Of a stretch of 64,000 bases of DNA, positions 42,240 through 55,200 are shown piece by piece. The position numbers and the translations under genes are program-made. The stretch's first letter is position 1, and every line of letters starts with the position of its first letter. Source of the DNA: Gari tellinella (Eukaryota > Mollusca > Bivalvia > Cardiida > Psammobiidae). The stretch lies in NCBI GenBank assembly GCA_922989275.2, contig OV277866.1, positions 32,567,246-32,631,245 of the forward strand. The letters are read 5' to 3'. The notes beneath the pieces were generated by a model. The model made no database searches. It was not told the origin of the DNA and saw nothing but the letters and a program-made list of their open reading frames with translations.

Positions 42240-44298
42240 ATGATAAAATATTAAAGTTCTCAACTAAACAGCTGAGTTTCCATTAATGTTTCTGTTTCAG
42301 AAGATATTCGCTGTCACACAGTTTAGGTCTGAAGGAGATAGCCCGAGAATATTGGTCACATTACACAAGAGGATTAAATAAACCAGTCACATCATTGCAG
42401 TTAGGTTTTGTTTTTGCAAATCCTTCAACGATCTTGCACACAGCTATAAACAGGGGTGCCATTATGAGCGGGATATTTTTGAAATTACATGTTCATTTAG
42501 CTTCTATATCAGACAAAACCCATCACTACATATAGAAAAACGTCAGGTAATCCTTTTATATGACAGATGAAAGGATTACGTTAATTTTATTCAAGTACAT
42601 TGATCTGATTTATAAGACCTGCATTAAAAGGATTGTGATAGTTGGATTTACATGCACATTTTATACGTGTCTTGAAAACTGTGTATCAATTAGTTCAATA
42701 AGTTACACCCCTTCATGCAACATTGCATGCTTTGAAAACGTCGTGAGCACTTTTGTTTCGATTGTAGACCGTTGTATTTATTTTGTCAATTATCAATAGG
42801 GATTAAGGTAAAATTTAGAGACTTTACATCTTACAAAACATATTTAATATGTTTTAAGTCATAAAAATGTCAAGGGCTAAAATAGAGCATTGTATATTAA
42901 CAAGAATAAGGTCATTTAATATATTCTCTAATTAACCATTGCATATATTTAAAGGCACAATCCCGCTCAAATTGGTGTTTAAAACGCGCAATTTCTTATA
43001 TGTGTGCATTTTCTTTGTATTAAAACTAAGTGAAATCGAGTGTAAGAAGCCTGACATATGCACCCACTTCGTAAAGAATCCTACCTAAATGTGTCGAATT
43101 CTTATCGTGGTGGTTTACATTATAAGCGGGTTTGTAGAACTTTCGAACGATCGCATAAAGGTCACGTGATTGATTCGGCCGCGACAATGTGTATACATTA
43201 CATCAGTTTAACGGCCAAACTTAAAGGATTTGTCTCTCTTTGGTTGTAAAGCACTCGACCTGTTGTATAGAATTATGCAAATGAGCTTTACCGAGTTTGT
43301 CCGTAAATTTTCGTCGCCATTCAAAAATAAACAAACTTGATTACTTGTTTCCACAAATTTCACTGTTCGTTAGCAATATTGCTTCAAATATCACCACGTA
43401 TTACTTCTTTTTATATGGAACGCTTACGATAGTGACATACATTTCATGTTAGAAAAATGTTCGATTCTGATTATGTGGAAGAAATATAGTGGCTTTAATA
43501 TTATATTACTAAATACATTTTTACAACATATTAAAGCTCGAAATCAGTGCGATATATTGAATAAATTCTATGTTTTAATTTTTCAATAAAAAAAATAAAA
43601 AATTATTGATAATTCTAGGCTCAATATGAGAGAGAGAGAGAGAGAGAAAGAGAAAAAAAGAAAACCTCCTCTTAGTAGGTTGCTCGGCTCTTATCAGGCA
43701 CCTCATAGCCTCCGTTGCACCTCTTTTAGAAAATCGGCATATAATAACCAACGTTGCGTATTCCGATGCACATAAAGTATACCAAACAGTTGTGTTCGTT
43801 TGCATCTTAAATCTACGTTAGCTGCATGCTAAATTCGTTCATTGCAATTGTATGCACATAAATGTTGGTGTTTTGACCCACTTTTGGTTTGAAAGTGATC
43901 GTGTAACGTTTGCGCCGAATGAAAACTGGGCGACATATCGCAATAATGGAGCGTAAATGTATCATGCTAACTTATTAATCGAATGGACATTTTTACGTGG
44001 ATCTACATTCCCCGATTTCTAGAAAAAAGCAGAAGTCTCCTGTTTTGAAGAAAAAGAAACTTGACCCACCTTTCTGCCATTTGTTTTGTGGCCTTGATCA
44101 ACGCCCGGAAATGGCATCGCACCTAATTCGAAGTAGCTCTCAAACAGCTGCCTAATAAGTCGACAAGGTGTGTAAATGCAAGATAAAGATAGTACAGAAA
44201 ACTCACAAGGAGTTTTCTCTATCATTTTAATCTTGTTGTAGCAAACATGTGTAGTTCTGGTAACCGATGGATCTTCTTTTGAGTGGTCGCTATGGATA
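42240..44298. other. Unassigned interval with (GA)n microsatellite
   Basis: No gene recognised. The GA run is at about 43628-43647. Short open frames lack domains or splice context. Confidence 0.5.
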
Positions 44299-44503
44299 CA
44301 GTTTCTTTCCCTTTAAAGGTATTTACGCTAAAACTATTCTTTCCACATCAAACAATTTGGAGCCAGATCAGACGCCGGGATACCCGGCGTCTAATCGGGC
44401 CCCAAACTGTCGGTCACTTAGATTCAAATAGATAGTAATTTTTGTGCAATGCGTTTGCGTTTCGTTTGCGTTTAAACGGGAAAGAATAACGTCTTCTCCA
44501 CTG
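44299..44503 (+). mobile_element. Family A2 MITE with eroded left end
   Basis: TA-flanked, but the left terminal repeat is shortened (CAGTTTCTTTCCC). Hairpin GCCAGATCAGACGCCGGG is intact and the right arm has GCGTTTCGTTTGCG and TCTTCTCCACTG. Confidence 0.75.
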
Positions 44504-46149
44504 TACAGGATGATAGGGCAATCCTGCTACCACGGCCATCAGCAGATTTGAAGTTAACCAGGCCAAACATGTCGATCAACTTTGGTACTCTTACTTTTAG
44601 TGAACTGAACATTCGTTCTGAATAATGCTCGCGCATTATTCGTTACGACATCCCGTTACGGACCGTCAATAGACGAAAAGGTATGGCCCGGTACGGACCG
44701 TACGTAAACGAATCGCTATACGCACAATACCGATATTTACCGTTATTCTTTCGATCTTATTAGGATCGAACTGCCTGTAGATGAATGTACGTTCATGAAA
44801 CTCCTGTTCTTACTTTCAAATGGCTTGAGTTTTATAATGCTGAATTTGCCAATAGACTCTTCATCAATTTTCTGATAGTTGGCGATGACAATTGGTAAGT
44901 CTGGCCCAAAACAAGTATAATAAATAAATCTTCCAATGTAATAGATGGGGAAGTAACGTCAATCTTAAATAAACAATTCATTAATTAACTACACGTACAA
45001 TGTGGTTTAAAAAAAAGTTATTTTGTAAAAAAAAAAATGCATTTCTATAGTAGGAGAGTCATTCAAAAATTTCTGTTACATGGGCATTTTCTTGGAATCA
45101 ACAAGTTTGATTATCATGTGTGATACATTGTTGAAAACAGACTTTTCTTGCGGATACAACGATGCCTAATACTTAAACAAAGACACTTCTCTTCGTTGTG
45201 CAAAAAGGCATCAATGTGAGTCAGTCATAGGCACTGGCCGTATTTGCTACTGCACTTGATCATATTTTCATATCGCATGGCTTAGAAAAAGTGTCATACC
45301 GTTTTAATTTTCGTTCTAGTTCATTGGAATTTTACTAAAGTTTAAGCCAAAAAGCATAATATTTAATTGAATAGTCTAGTTAATAAAATCTAAATATGTT
45401 TGACCTCCTTTTTGTAAGGATAAAGCATACAATAAAGGGTCTAGTAATATATTTTGATTTATTAATGAAAACAACACTAAAAAAACAGATTCTAAAATTG
45501 TTTATTGATTACATAAACTTTTTTACGACTAGTGAGTTTTTCAATTTTATCTAAAATAAGACATAGTTGTGCAACAAAGATACATATTTTACTTTTCGCA
45601 ATAACAGTTGTTAATTTAACAACTTTAAGCTATAAATCATTATATAAATATCGCATTCATCGATTAACTACACTAAATTTAATAACTTTGTTTTGGAACG
45701 CTTACAAAACATCAGACAAATATTACTGTTGAAACATTAAAGCATCTATAAACGTTCATGGTTTCAGTGCCATTTATAAAATTAATGCATGTATTATGTT
45801 AATACCAACCAATTTTGATTGTTTTTAAAAAAAAAAAAAAAGGACTTTTGACTTACGTGATGCATCTTCAAAACCACATGAAATATACCTTCTAAATGAT
45901 TTATCGTAATATCTTAAAAACAAGACATTCGTCGCAGGTTAAAGTGATGGGGGCAAAGTATGCATGATATAAACATGTCTATATTTATGGGTTTTTTTTC
46001 TTTCATTTCATAAACAGAATTTCCCGCATGCTAAGTTTAGAGGTTATCCACGCTTATTTTAGAAATGATGACATAGTATAACAGCAATAATTTTCACATT
46101 ATCTAATTATTTACAAGTTTTCAGGACAAGATAAATGTGAAAGAAACCA
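44504..46149. other. Unassigned AT-rich interval
   Basis: No gene or repeat recognised. A-runs at about 45029 and 45826-45841. Confidence 0.5.
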
Positions 46150-46391
46150 GGGGTCCGTTTTACTAAACTACTTACGCAAATTTTTTGCGTAAGTCAAAAT
46201 CGTTTTACTCTTATTATTCGATCATAAACGTTTGCAAACAGCAAATAGCCAGATCAGAGGACGCGCTAAAAGCGCTTCCTCTGATCTGGCTATTTGCTGT
46301 TTGTAGCAAGTGATAATAAAACATATAAATTAAAATTTACAATTTTGACTTACGCAAAAAATTTGCGTAAGTAGTTTAGTAAAACGGGCCC
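46150..46391. mobile_element. Family J palindromic MITE (GGGCCCGTTTTACTAAAC ends)
   Basis: Long inverted ends (GTCCGTTTTACTAAACTACT, then CGCAAATTTTTTGCG, TAAGTCAAAAT) resembling in design but not sequence the 7194-7436 element. The centre, 46234-46303, is a type I-like hairpin: CAAACAGCAAATAGCC, AGATCAGAGGACGCGC, inverse, CTGTTTG. Confidence 0.8.
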
Positions 46392-46745
46392 AAGAACACC
46401 AGCCTGTACCATTTCGGCCTATTGGCCAATGAGAATATTGTGTTTCAAGCAGGTGGGCATTGACCTAGATGTCTGATCCATTTATGATTTGTTAAATTGT
46501 TTTAAATACTCTAGGTCTAAGGAGAAACAGACCCGTCTGCGACGCGAAAATAGTACATATAAATTCTAAGCAAATACCACAGTAACCCTCGTACGTGTAA
46601 TATACGTGTTAAAGAGCGGTTTTCAAGATACAGGTAACTAACTCTCTATATAAATACGGTAAACAAACAAAATGAATTTTATCCAGAATTTCACTTCAAC
46701 CTCTTTCCATCACACTCTATCGAAATACAGGAAGCATCTGAAGTA

Positions 46746-46992
46746 CAGTGGAGAATCTGTTATTCTTTCCCAATAAACGCGTTTACGCTAAAACTATTAT
46801 TTGCAGTGCAAACAGTTTGGAGCCAGATCTGACGCCGGGTAACCCGGCGTCTGATCAGGCTCCAAACTGTTTGCCACCAAGATAAACATGAAATATCAGA
46901 ATTGTCCAAAAGTTGTAATTTTTCTACGTTTTAGCGCTTTGCGTTTGCGTACGTTTGCGTTTAAACGGGAAAGAATAACAGATTCTCCACTG
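46746..46992 (+). mobile_element. Family A MITE, full length (247 bp)
   Basis: TA-flanked, CAGTGGAGAATCTG ends. The left hairpin arm reads GATCTGACGCC, a single unmatched change. Confidence 0.92.
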
Positions 46993-47049
46993 TATGTAAA
47001 ATGACAGGGGCAGATATTTAGTTCCAATTATATAATCGATAAAAGTTAA

Positions 47050-47295
47050 CCCCTTCACTGCCTTGCCCCGATGATCTATCGGGTCCCATTTACCCCGAGT
47101 ATTATAATATTTCTAATTGCAAACAGTTTGGATCCTGATCAAAAGCCGCGTAACGCGATGTCTGATCAGGATCCAAACTGTTTGCCACTTATTTCAATTT
47201 TGCATAAATTAAAATACATGTGCCTAAAATTTTAATATGAGAATAAATGCAGACGTCAGTTGTTTGAAATTGATGACGTCAGGGCAGTGAATAGG
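47050..47295. mobile_element. Family F MITE (TTAA-flanked, 246 bp)
   Basis: TTAA at 47046-47049 and 47296-47299. CCCCTTCACTGCCTTGCCC start, hairpin at 47120-47184, TGCAGACGTCAG, GGGCAGTGAATAGG end. Lies between two family A copies in opposite orientation. Confidence 0.8.
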
Positions 47296-47310
47296 TTAAT
47301 GAGCAAGGTA

Positions 47311-47556
47311 CAGTGGATAATCTGTTATTCTTTCCCGTTTAAACGCAAACGTACGCAAACGCAAACCACTAAAACGTAGAAAAGTACAACTTTTTGACAA
47401 TTCTGATAATTCTTGTTTATCATGGTGGCAAACAGTTTGGAGCCTGATCAGGCGCCGGGTTACCCGGCGTCTGATCTGGCTCTAAACTGTTTGCACCGCA
47501 AATAATAGTTTTAGCGTAAACGCGTTTATTGGGAAAGAATAACAGATTCTCCACTG
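47311..47556 (-). mobile_element. Family A MITE, full length (246 bp)
   Basis: TA-flanked, ends CAGTGGATAATCTG and CAGATTCTCCACTG. Confidence 0.92.
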
Positions 47557-47619
47557 TAAGTACATATAGGAAGTGAAGACACTGGTGTGTTTGAATTGAT
47601 TGTGAAAATCAAATCAAAG

Positions 47620-47712
47620 GTTTAACCCTTTAGGCCATAGCCTTTTTCTAGTTTTAAACTTAAATGAGATTGAAATTAAAGCAGAATGCCCCTAAAGGAA
47701 TACTCTGTTTTG
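47620..47712. mobile_element. Family C fragment
   Basis: TTTAACCCTTTAGGCCATAG, CTTTTTCTAGTTTTAAAC, then AAAGCAGAATGCCCCTAAAG. The right half is missing. Confidence 0.6.
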
Positions 47713-47928
47713 GGTAAAGACATTAACGACCGATAATGACCTTTCGCAATTATACTATACAGTAAGCTATGCTTTAAGTTTTAAAGGGTACATGAGTTAG
47801 CTGCTAATGTTACTTTCAGGTTTCTTAGCAATATATTAAAAATCATGACCGTTTCGACAAAAAAATCGTATTTTCATACAAACTAAGTGAATCATATACC
47901 AAATAATACATATTTTTTACTGAAAATA

Positions 47929-48134
47929 CAGTAAAACCTCGCTATTACGACCACTAAAACGAATGCTAATTGATTGTATAAAAGAGAGATGACAGCTTAA
48001 AGCAAGGTGACAGTGAAACAGAAAGCTCCTAAAGGAGCTTTCTGTTTCACTGTCACATTGATTTAAGCGGTCACCTACCGTAAACACTCTAATAATTAAC
48101 ATAATTTAATGGTCGTAATAGAGAGGTTTTACTG
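47929..48134. mobile_element. Family B MITE (pogo-like, TA-flanked, 206 bp)
   Basis: Ends CAGTAAAACCTCGCTATTAC and the inverse of CAGTAAAACCTCTCTATTAC, matching pogo/Tigger-type termini. Central hairpin AGCTTAAAGCAAGGTGACAG with core AAAGCTCCTAAAGGAGC. No coding capacity. Confidence 0.85.
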
Positions 48135-49258
48135 TATGGACTTTTTTTTCAAAAGTTTGTAATACATATGTTTGAATTTGGATTTTGAATTCCTTAACAA
48201 ACTTCTCTTCTCTCTTCCGCTACTTTTTCTTTACTCACTATATATAAATTATTTCTTGCTGTACATAAATAGACAGAAAGTGTACTTGTCTAGAAACTAA
48301 TAAGTACTATATGATAACAATATATCATTGTATTTCTTGTATTTGTCAGTAAATTCATGTGTATTGAGAAAAAAACATTTAATTTAAACAAAACATTTAA
48401 TTAAAAAAAACAGTAATATTGATATATTAATTACATGTATATTAAATGAACAACAGTATTCATACTATGGTATTGTCAAGCTATCGTTTATATCCAGTCT
48501 ATCATGCACCAATAAACATATCATTAAATTACTGTATAACTTTTTGAATATAGGACATGTTAAACACAGGAATGGATATTCATATATATTGAAAAAAATG
48601 CATTTCACAGACATGACAGTGTAGATTCAAATGGGACACTGTACTATGTGACAACTCATCCGTCTCTACACTGTTTTTCAAGTGTTTACATTTCGAAATA
48701 TTTACATTCAACCTGTAAAGTCCTTATGTAATCCTATTAAAAAAATGCAGTCATCTGCCGATGAACCTACACTTCGAATCTGGATTTAACCAGTTCTGAT
48801 TTCCCCCGTACTATCCGTGGACTTCTTCAAATAGACTACATCGGGCACTTAACACTAAGCTCCCATTGGTCGACGGTAATATGACACTAGCGGAGTGATA
48901 CAGACCCATAGGTCGTTGCCATCGCGTTGCTATGTGTGTAAATGGGTTAAGAAAACAACCGCGACCTGTAATTTTAGAATGTGCTTTGGCAATAGATATT
49001 CAAGTTGCACTGTTATTTGTTTGCCTTGTAAGTCATTTCCATTCACAGAGAGAAAGTTTACTGGAAAAAATCCTGAATTTTTAATACAGTTACAGTACAT
49101 GTAGTTGGGACTACTTTCTCATCATATTTAGAAACTGGAATGGCTATTACATCGACATTACATCTATCAAACCTCTTTGACCGGTATATGATAAATTCTT
49201 ATACAGAAAAACAAATCTGGCCAATAAACACATTAAATTGACAAGACAGAAAATATAA
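48135..49258. other. Unassigned AT-rich interval
   Basis: No gene or repeat recognised. Confidence 0.5.
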
Positions 49259-49260
49259 AT

Positions 49261-49372
49261 ATAAGGAATAAACAACATCTCTTTGCCGAAGGGCGTTTTC
49301 GACAAATTTACCCCCCGAAGCTAATGTAGTCATACCGTCATGAACGTCAAAAATATGTTGTTTATTCCTATA
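49261..49372. mobile_element. Short palindromic MITE (AGGAATAAACAACAT ends)
   Basis: AAGGAATAAACAACAT and ATGTTGTTTATTCCTA are inverted 110 bp apart. No hairpin module recognised inside. Confidence 0.6.
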
Positions 49373-49425
49373 CTAGACATTTGAAGATTGGTATAGTTAC
49401 ATTAATACAAATCGAAGGTGTCGTA

Positions 49426-49860
49426 CAGTGGAGAAGACGTTTATGTTCCCCAAAATACACACTTATGCTAAAACAATTACAGTTAAACCTCTCTATTACG
49501 ACCATTAAATTATGTTAATTATTAGAGTGTTTACGGTAGGTGACCGCTTAAATCAAGGTGACAGTGAAACAGAAAGCTCCTTTAGGAGCTTTCTGTTTCA
49601 CTGTCACCTTGCTTTAAGCTGTCATCTCTCTATTATACAATCAATTAGCATTCGTTTTAGTGGTCGTAATAGCGAGGTTTTACTGTATGTCCAATACAAA
49701 CGGACACGAACCAGATAAGACGTTAAGGCAAAATAGGTGTATGCTCAGGCTCAATACTGTTTGCCAATCATATTAAAATGAACCATTTGAAATTGTAGTT
49801 TTGTATTGCACTGTGTTTCTTTTGTGTTTAAAATTAAAACAGTAACGTCGTCTCAGCTGT
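49426..49860 (+). mobile_element. Worn family A2 MITE carrying a nested family B
   Basis: CAGTGGAGAAGACG start, then TGCTAAAACAATTA interrupted by the TA-flanked B copy at 49490-49685. A2 resumes with CCAATACAAACGGAC and AGGCTCAATACTGTTTGCC and a decayed right end. Confidence 0.7.
49490..49685. mobile_element. Family B MITE (pogo-like, 196 bp), nested
   Basis: TA-flanked. Ends CAGTTAAACCTCTCTATTAC and the inverse of CAGTAAAACCTCGCTATTAC. Hairpin core AAAGCTCCTTTAGGAGC. Nearly the inverse of 47929-48134. Confidence 0.85.
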
Positions 49861-49905
49861 GAACAATCTTAGGAAAGCGATATACTGTAACTTTAAAACC
49901 TTTAA

Positions 49906-50111
49906 CCCTTAGCCTGCCAGTCACGACTATAGCTCCATATGCAAACAGCTTGGGTCCGGATGAGACGCCGAGTAACTCGGCGTCTCATACGGATCCAAGC
50001 TGTTTGACACTCGGACAACATTTTCAGCAATTTTGAGCAACTTTGAAGCACTTTGAAACTTGAAGCAGACGAGAAATATAGCAGACGACAATTTATTTGG
50101 CGGGCTAAGGG
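49906..50111 (+). mobile_element. Family E MITE (TTAA-flanked, 206 bp)
   Basis: TTAA at 49902-49905 and 50112-50115. Same orientation and length as 15872-16077 with very few differences. Confidence 0.9.
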
Positions 50112-50149
50112 TTAATTGTCGCCTGCGAATGTGCGGTCTGCAATAATTA

Positions 50150-50738
50150 TCAGAGTTAACATCTCAGCTCAGCTCTCCAAAATGTCAAGCAGGTTAGATC
50201 TATACGATACACCTAGTTATTGGCGTCTTATCTGAACCCCCAACTGTTTGCAAGTTATCTCAAATTCACTCGCAGCATGCAGCAATTAACAATATTGCAA
50301 AACCACTCTCCGTTATGTGGTGCAATTAAGATATACATGCATGTAGTTGACATTTTAATGCGCGTCTTATTTGATTAATGCATGTACAAATGTATGTTTT
50401 GAAGCGTGTGAAACAAATCTGAAATGGCTTGGCTTAATATTCTTATCATATTTTCAAGATTGGTGGTCATGCATTATTTCAAACCTGAATCTGGTAGCCC
50501 ACCAAGTATAGATTAGTATTGTATGTTTTAATTAACGCCCAGTTCTGCTAACTTTGTGCTAATGTGACGTCTCGGAGAGAGAGAGAGAGAGAGAGAGAGA
50601 CTCGGATACAGAGAGACTCGGGCGATGTCCTTCTCTTTTTCGAAAGAGCTCTCTGGTTCTTTTACATGCCCAGTGTATAGCACTGATACATGGGACCTCG
50701 GTTTAAAGTCGCATCAATATGTTATAGATAACAACTTA
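50150..50738. other. Mostly unassigned; decayed hairpin and (GA)n
   Basis: A worn type I remnant at about 50190-50255 (CACCTAGTTATTGGCGTC, CCAACTGTTTGC) and a GA microsatellite at 50575-50600. No gene. Confidence 0.5.
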
Positions 50739-50923
50739 CAGTCGAACTTCGATATATTTTGTCAAACATACACGTATTTCTAAGTTAAAACGTGGCTATG
50801 CCACGTTTTTACTTTGAAATATGGGTATGTTCAACTTAACCGAGCATGAAAAAATGCAGTTCATATGTCAAAATATCGGATAGTTCGGGTTAAACGAGAT
50901 TGAGATATATCGAAGTTCGGCTG
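50739..50923. mobile_element. pogo/Tigger-like MITE
   Basis: CAGTCGAACTTCGATATAT on the left and ATATATCGAAGTTCGGCTG on the right; TA precedes. An internal hairpin centres on AACGTGGCTATGCCACGTT. Confidence 0.65.
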
Positions 50924-51113
50924 TGTGTATGTGGCATAAGAATCTGGTCCAATTTGATATATTACCGGTAGATAGATCGGTATCGGTACGATTTGAAATA
51001 TAACCAAATTGGTAGCAACTAACAGTGTAGTCTAGTTTTGCAGGCGAAGCGTTAAATGTTAAAGTGAACTATGTCCATGTTGTGATAAGTACACCCCCGC
51101 ACTTGTCTGAGTC

Positions 51114-51620
51114 TTAGTTGCTATCCCTATCAAGAAGTGTCGGCTCATCCCAATAAATGATGTGGTTATTTTGCATAACACGATCGATTATATGCCTCCG
51201 TTCAGCCCTTGTGATTATTCTGTTGCCTTGCGTCTCCACTTCTTTCTTATGTTCACTCAGTCTTGTCTTACACTTGCGACCAGTCTCACCTACGTATGAC
51301 TTGTCACAGTTTTTGCACTTAGTCTGGTGCACACTGTTGCACACGTTACTCGTGTCATATTTGTCCTAAGGGTGTACTAGTAGATTTCTGAGAGTATGAT
51401 GTCGGCGCATAGCCACAGCAATGTTGTGGTTAAGGAGGACTCTCTGTACACTGTCCGAAATTCCTTTAATAAATGGAATAACCCCCATTCCCTTGGACGC
51501 CTCAGTGTTATTTGTTCTTTCACGTTTATTGCCACTTTTCTGATCTTTGTCTCTTAATCTTCTTTAACTTTCGGCTTCTAGTACACCAAGACTTTCAATG
51601 ACCAATCTTCCTTTTTCACT
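51114..51620 (-). pseudogene. Penelope-like retroelement C-terminal (GIY-YIG) remnant
   Basis: Minus-strand translation gives CKNCDKSYVGETGRKCKTRL then SEHKKEV, the GIY-YIG-type endonuclease segment with YVGETGR. It is preceded across a stop by HTLRNLLVHP and KYDTSNV, as in the RT-to-endonuclease linker of these elements. Stops and missing 5' parts mark it as dead. It ends about 380 bp upstream of the MCT exon. Confidence 0.7.
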
Positions 51621-51984
51621 AAAAGGGTATCTAAGAAGGGTATGATGCCTTCTTGTGACTCCTCTTAATAAGTAAATTTAGCGCGAGAGGCCATTTACAT
51701 TCGTCAACATCAGCCCAATATGAAAAGGGACCAGGGGGCCTACCATCTTAGCGGGATTTACTACCCTTTGTTCGTCGCAAAACACTGCTGCGAAAAGGGG
51801 AAGTAATCCTCTCAGCAGATCTCACAGTTCACCAGTGACCAAGCTGACTGACAGTCGGCGAAACTGTCTAGGTAAATACCTTTCTATAGCAGTGTAAAAA
51901 TAACTATTCTATATGCTTCGTTTCAGCTAAAGGAACCTATTCTCCGAAAGTAAACTTAAAGTTAAAAACATTGCTTACTTTCAG

Positions 51985-52215
51985 GCACCGTTGACATGAA
52001 TGAAAAGCATTGCAGCGTGACGTCAGATCACAGTGACCTTGACCGAGGATGGTCATGGGTCGTGCTGATAGCCGCCTTCATGGCGCTGTTTGTTGTGGGC
52101 GGGACCAATTATTCTGCTGGTTTGATTCACACTACGCTATTGGATAGATACCATGAGAAACAGATTACTACGTCATGGGCTGGAGCTTTGCACACGGCCC
52201 TCTTCAACCTGGCTG
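51985..52215 (+). CDS. MCT-like gene exon with start codon (coding from 51996)
   Basis: A polypyrimidine-AG acceptor (ttactttcag) ends at 51984, so 11 bases of 5' UTR precede the ATG at 51996 and an untranslated exon probably lies upstream. The exon encodes a short acidic N-terminus, the DRGWSW signature, TM1 and the start of TM2 (HTALFNLA). It ends with a single G (phase 1) before gcaagt, a GC-type donor. The nearby gtatac at 52220 would change the frame and hit TGA within nine codons of exon 2, so the GC donor is preferred. The start ATG fits the family because the signature normally begins 10-30 residues in. Confidence 0.88.
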
Positions 52216-55200
52216 GCAAGTATACGATTGTTTAAATTTTGCAAATATTAATACGATAACTTTGTCGGTGGCGTATCTAGGACATATATGCAATATACGC
52301 CATTTTATTGTACATATAATTATATATGTGCGTGTAATGAGTAAACCTGCCTTATTGCATTGCAAACATTGTATATCAAGGCCAGCCGCCGCGTCACTGT
52401 TTGACACCCACAGGCATATAGCTGTTTTGTATGTATGGTATTTTGCAGTGTAGACCAACTCAGATACAGAGCTTGGGATGACAACGGTGCACTTGCTCTG
52501 TATGATGTTCCAATGCAAATAAGGCAGGTTTTGTCAGTGGACGGCTCATAATTATATAATATTTACATTCGCCCTATTTAATTCCATTGGAAAATGACGT
52601 TTATTTCGTAGAAAACGCATTTATACTAGCGGGCGTGACTTGTTGTTGTCCTCGCAGTGGAGACGAGGCTTGTTCGTCTGCTCTCCGCGAATCATGTTGT
52701 GGCGTTCCCTGAGTTATGGCAGTCTGAATGTCTGTTCTTTTCAGGGTACACATTAACAACCACTAATATGATTTAAACATTCATGCATACTAATAAAATG
52801 TTCAATTAATATTAGAAGGTACAGCAAATATAATGTAAATATACTCAACAAAACAATTAAAGGGGCAAGTAAAAGGGTAAAGCAAAAAATAAACTTTAGT
52901 TTATTCAAAGAAATGTCGGCAGTATCATGTAAAAATACATGTTTTCTTCATTGTAGGCTACTTCTCTCTTTAGAAAAGTAGAAAGCGATATCACAATTCT
53001 CCTTAACTCTTTCCACCCTGAAACTTTAAATGGACAATCACAGTTTCCATTTTAGTCTAGTCCATTTCTGACTTTAAAGGGTTGTTTTTGTCAATGTTTT
53101 GCATTATAACAAACAGTGAAGACCTAGATCAGAGGGCTCCTTAAGGAGCCCTCTGATCTGGGTCTTCACTGTTTGCATAGGACAAGAGCACTTTTCCCAT
53201 GTATACTGTTTGAAACTGACGCCTATATGCGGGACTAGGGTTCAAAGGGTTAAAACACAACTACCCTTAAAACTCAGTGTGCGTTACTTATTGGGTGGGG
53301 TAACAAACATCATAACCAAAAGTCCTACTTTATAGTTTCTTCTATTAAACTACAGCTAGTAGAATGTGTGTCTATCACATGCATTAATCACTTTCGGGCA
53401 TATGCGGAAAAAGCTGAGAATTAACATGCAAGATCTGCAATAGTAAGTTTGTGCCATTTTTCAATAAACATGTCTCGTATCTCCTGGACACTGCTAAAGT
53501 GCCGATATCGACCAGATATCCGGCGTTGCTGCTTGTCCTATGCATGCTCAATGTGATTGAGGTCTGGTGACCTAGTTGGCCAGTCCATCTGCCCAATAAC
53601 CACATTTTCGGGGTACTGGTCCACCATATGTGTTCGGTGCGGGCGAGCATTGTCGTCTGCCGGGATGGAAACTGAACCCAAAGTTCCAGCGTAAGCGCTC
53701 ATTAGCGTCTAGAGTCTCGTCCCTGTACCCTCAAATGGTCAGAGCCCAGATCCTCATGACCTAAAGGTCCGTGCAACCGTTGTAGGAGATGGCCAACCAT
53801 ACGAGCCCTGACCCTTTTTTTGGTTGGTCATGCTCTGCCACACAACAGTCCAAGAAGCGTTCGTTTCTCTGTCTTTACACTCGTTCACACCCTTTATTGA
53901 AATCTAAATTAAAATTGGACTCACCAGTCCACAAAACGTTGCGCAAACGTAGACGTTCAAATGGCATTGTTGCAGGCAAAACACTGAATTACATGTTCGG
54001 TGATGTAAGGTCAAGGCCGCTCGCACGACCAGTTTTCTAGCCCATAGGTTTGCAGCGCGAAGTTCCCGACGACCAGACCAAAGATGCTTGAACTATTCGT
54101 CTGCTTATAAACGATATTAAGCTTAACGGTGGGTTCTGGCCGTTGACGTCATGCCATAAGTGACAACGTCGGTCCTGTACTTCATGTTTGACCTTTAAAC
54201 GACATTGACCTGGTCTCCAATTATCCATCCCAATGTCCAGGTACAACTACCACAACCTTTCGACGACGCCCTTGCTTACGTCATACTCCGCCGCAACGTG
54301 AGCCTGGTCTGACCATCCAGCAGATAGCCAAACGCACAAATTGCGTCTTTAAGGCATATTTATCAAATTTTTATGCACTCGATATAATGAAAACAGTTGT
54401 AAAACGAATCACTGAAGGAACGGCAACAACATTGTTCGAAAATCTAGTAGACGTTGGAAACCGGGTTTTTGATACCTGTCCGCTTTCATTTATTCAACCA
54501 TGGCCGCTTTTGCCCATAGTGACTTGTATTTCTTTATTTTTTATTCTAAGGGACCTTAGCATACAATCGCTCTTTTAATTTGAAAAATGTTTTCTGTTGC
54601 CCCTTCAATTATTTTGTTGAGTATATAAGAAATGAGCGAGCGCGATTCATGGAATTAGCCGATCATTTTCTATCGTTTATTTCGCTTAAACGCCGAAAAG
54701 TTCAGTTTATTTCTTAATTATTCCCCTGAATACACTCTGAAATAAGGACGCCACAGTTGTATTCTTAGGCATTTGAATCATCATTTTGGAACCCACCCAA
54801 TCAGTCATCAAGAATGCCGAGTCAAGATCCTGGCATAGATGGAAACCTTTGTCCCTTCTTTTCAGGAGTCCTTTGTCCCTTCTTTTCAGTTCAATTATCG
54901 TTATGAATGGTTCAGAGATTACAGGGCGAGTACAAGGCTCTCTCTTCTATAAACATCACCACCAAACACAGTTTGAGGTTTATAGTATTTAGATATAACA
55001 TTGAACAATTATATTAACCGTTTACTCCACAGATGTGCCCTTTTACGCATTGATTTCATTGCTCCACTGAAGAAAATAGCTCCATCTTTTACAGAAATTC
55101 GTGTGCAATATTTGAAATAATTCCTTTGTCATATCGTAGCATATGGAATTTGAAAATAGGCTTGAAGTAAAGCAGTTTACTTTCGAACTGCTTTTAATGG

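Noticed and set aside
52220..52225. GT donor for exon 1
   Set aside because: Using it shifts the frame and gives TGA early in exon 2; the GC donor four bases upstream keeps the MCT frame.
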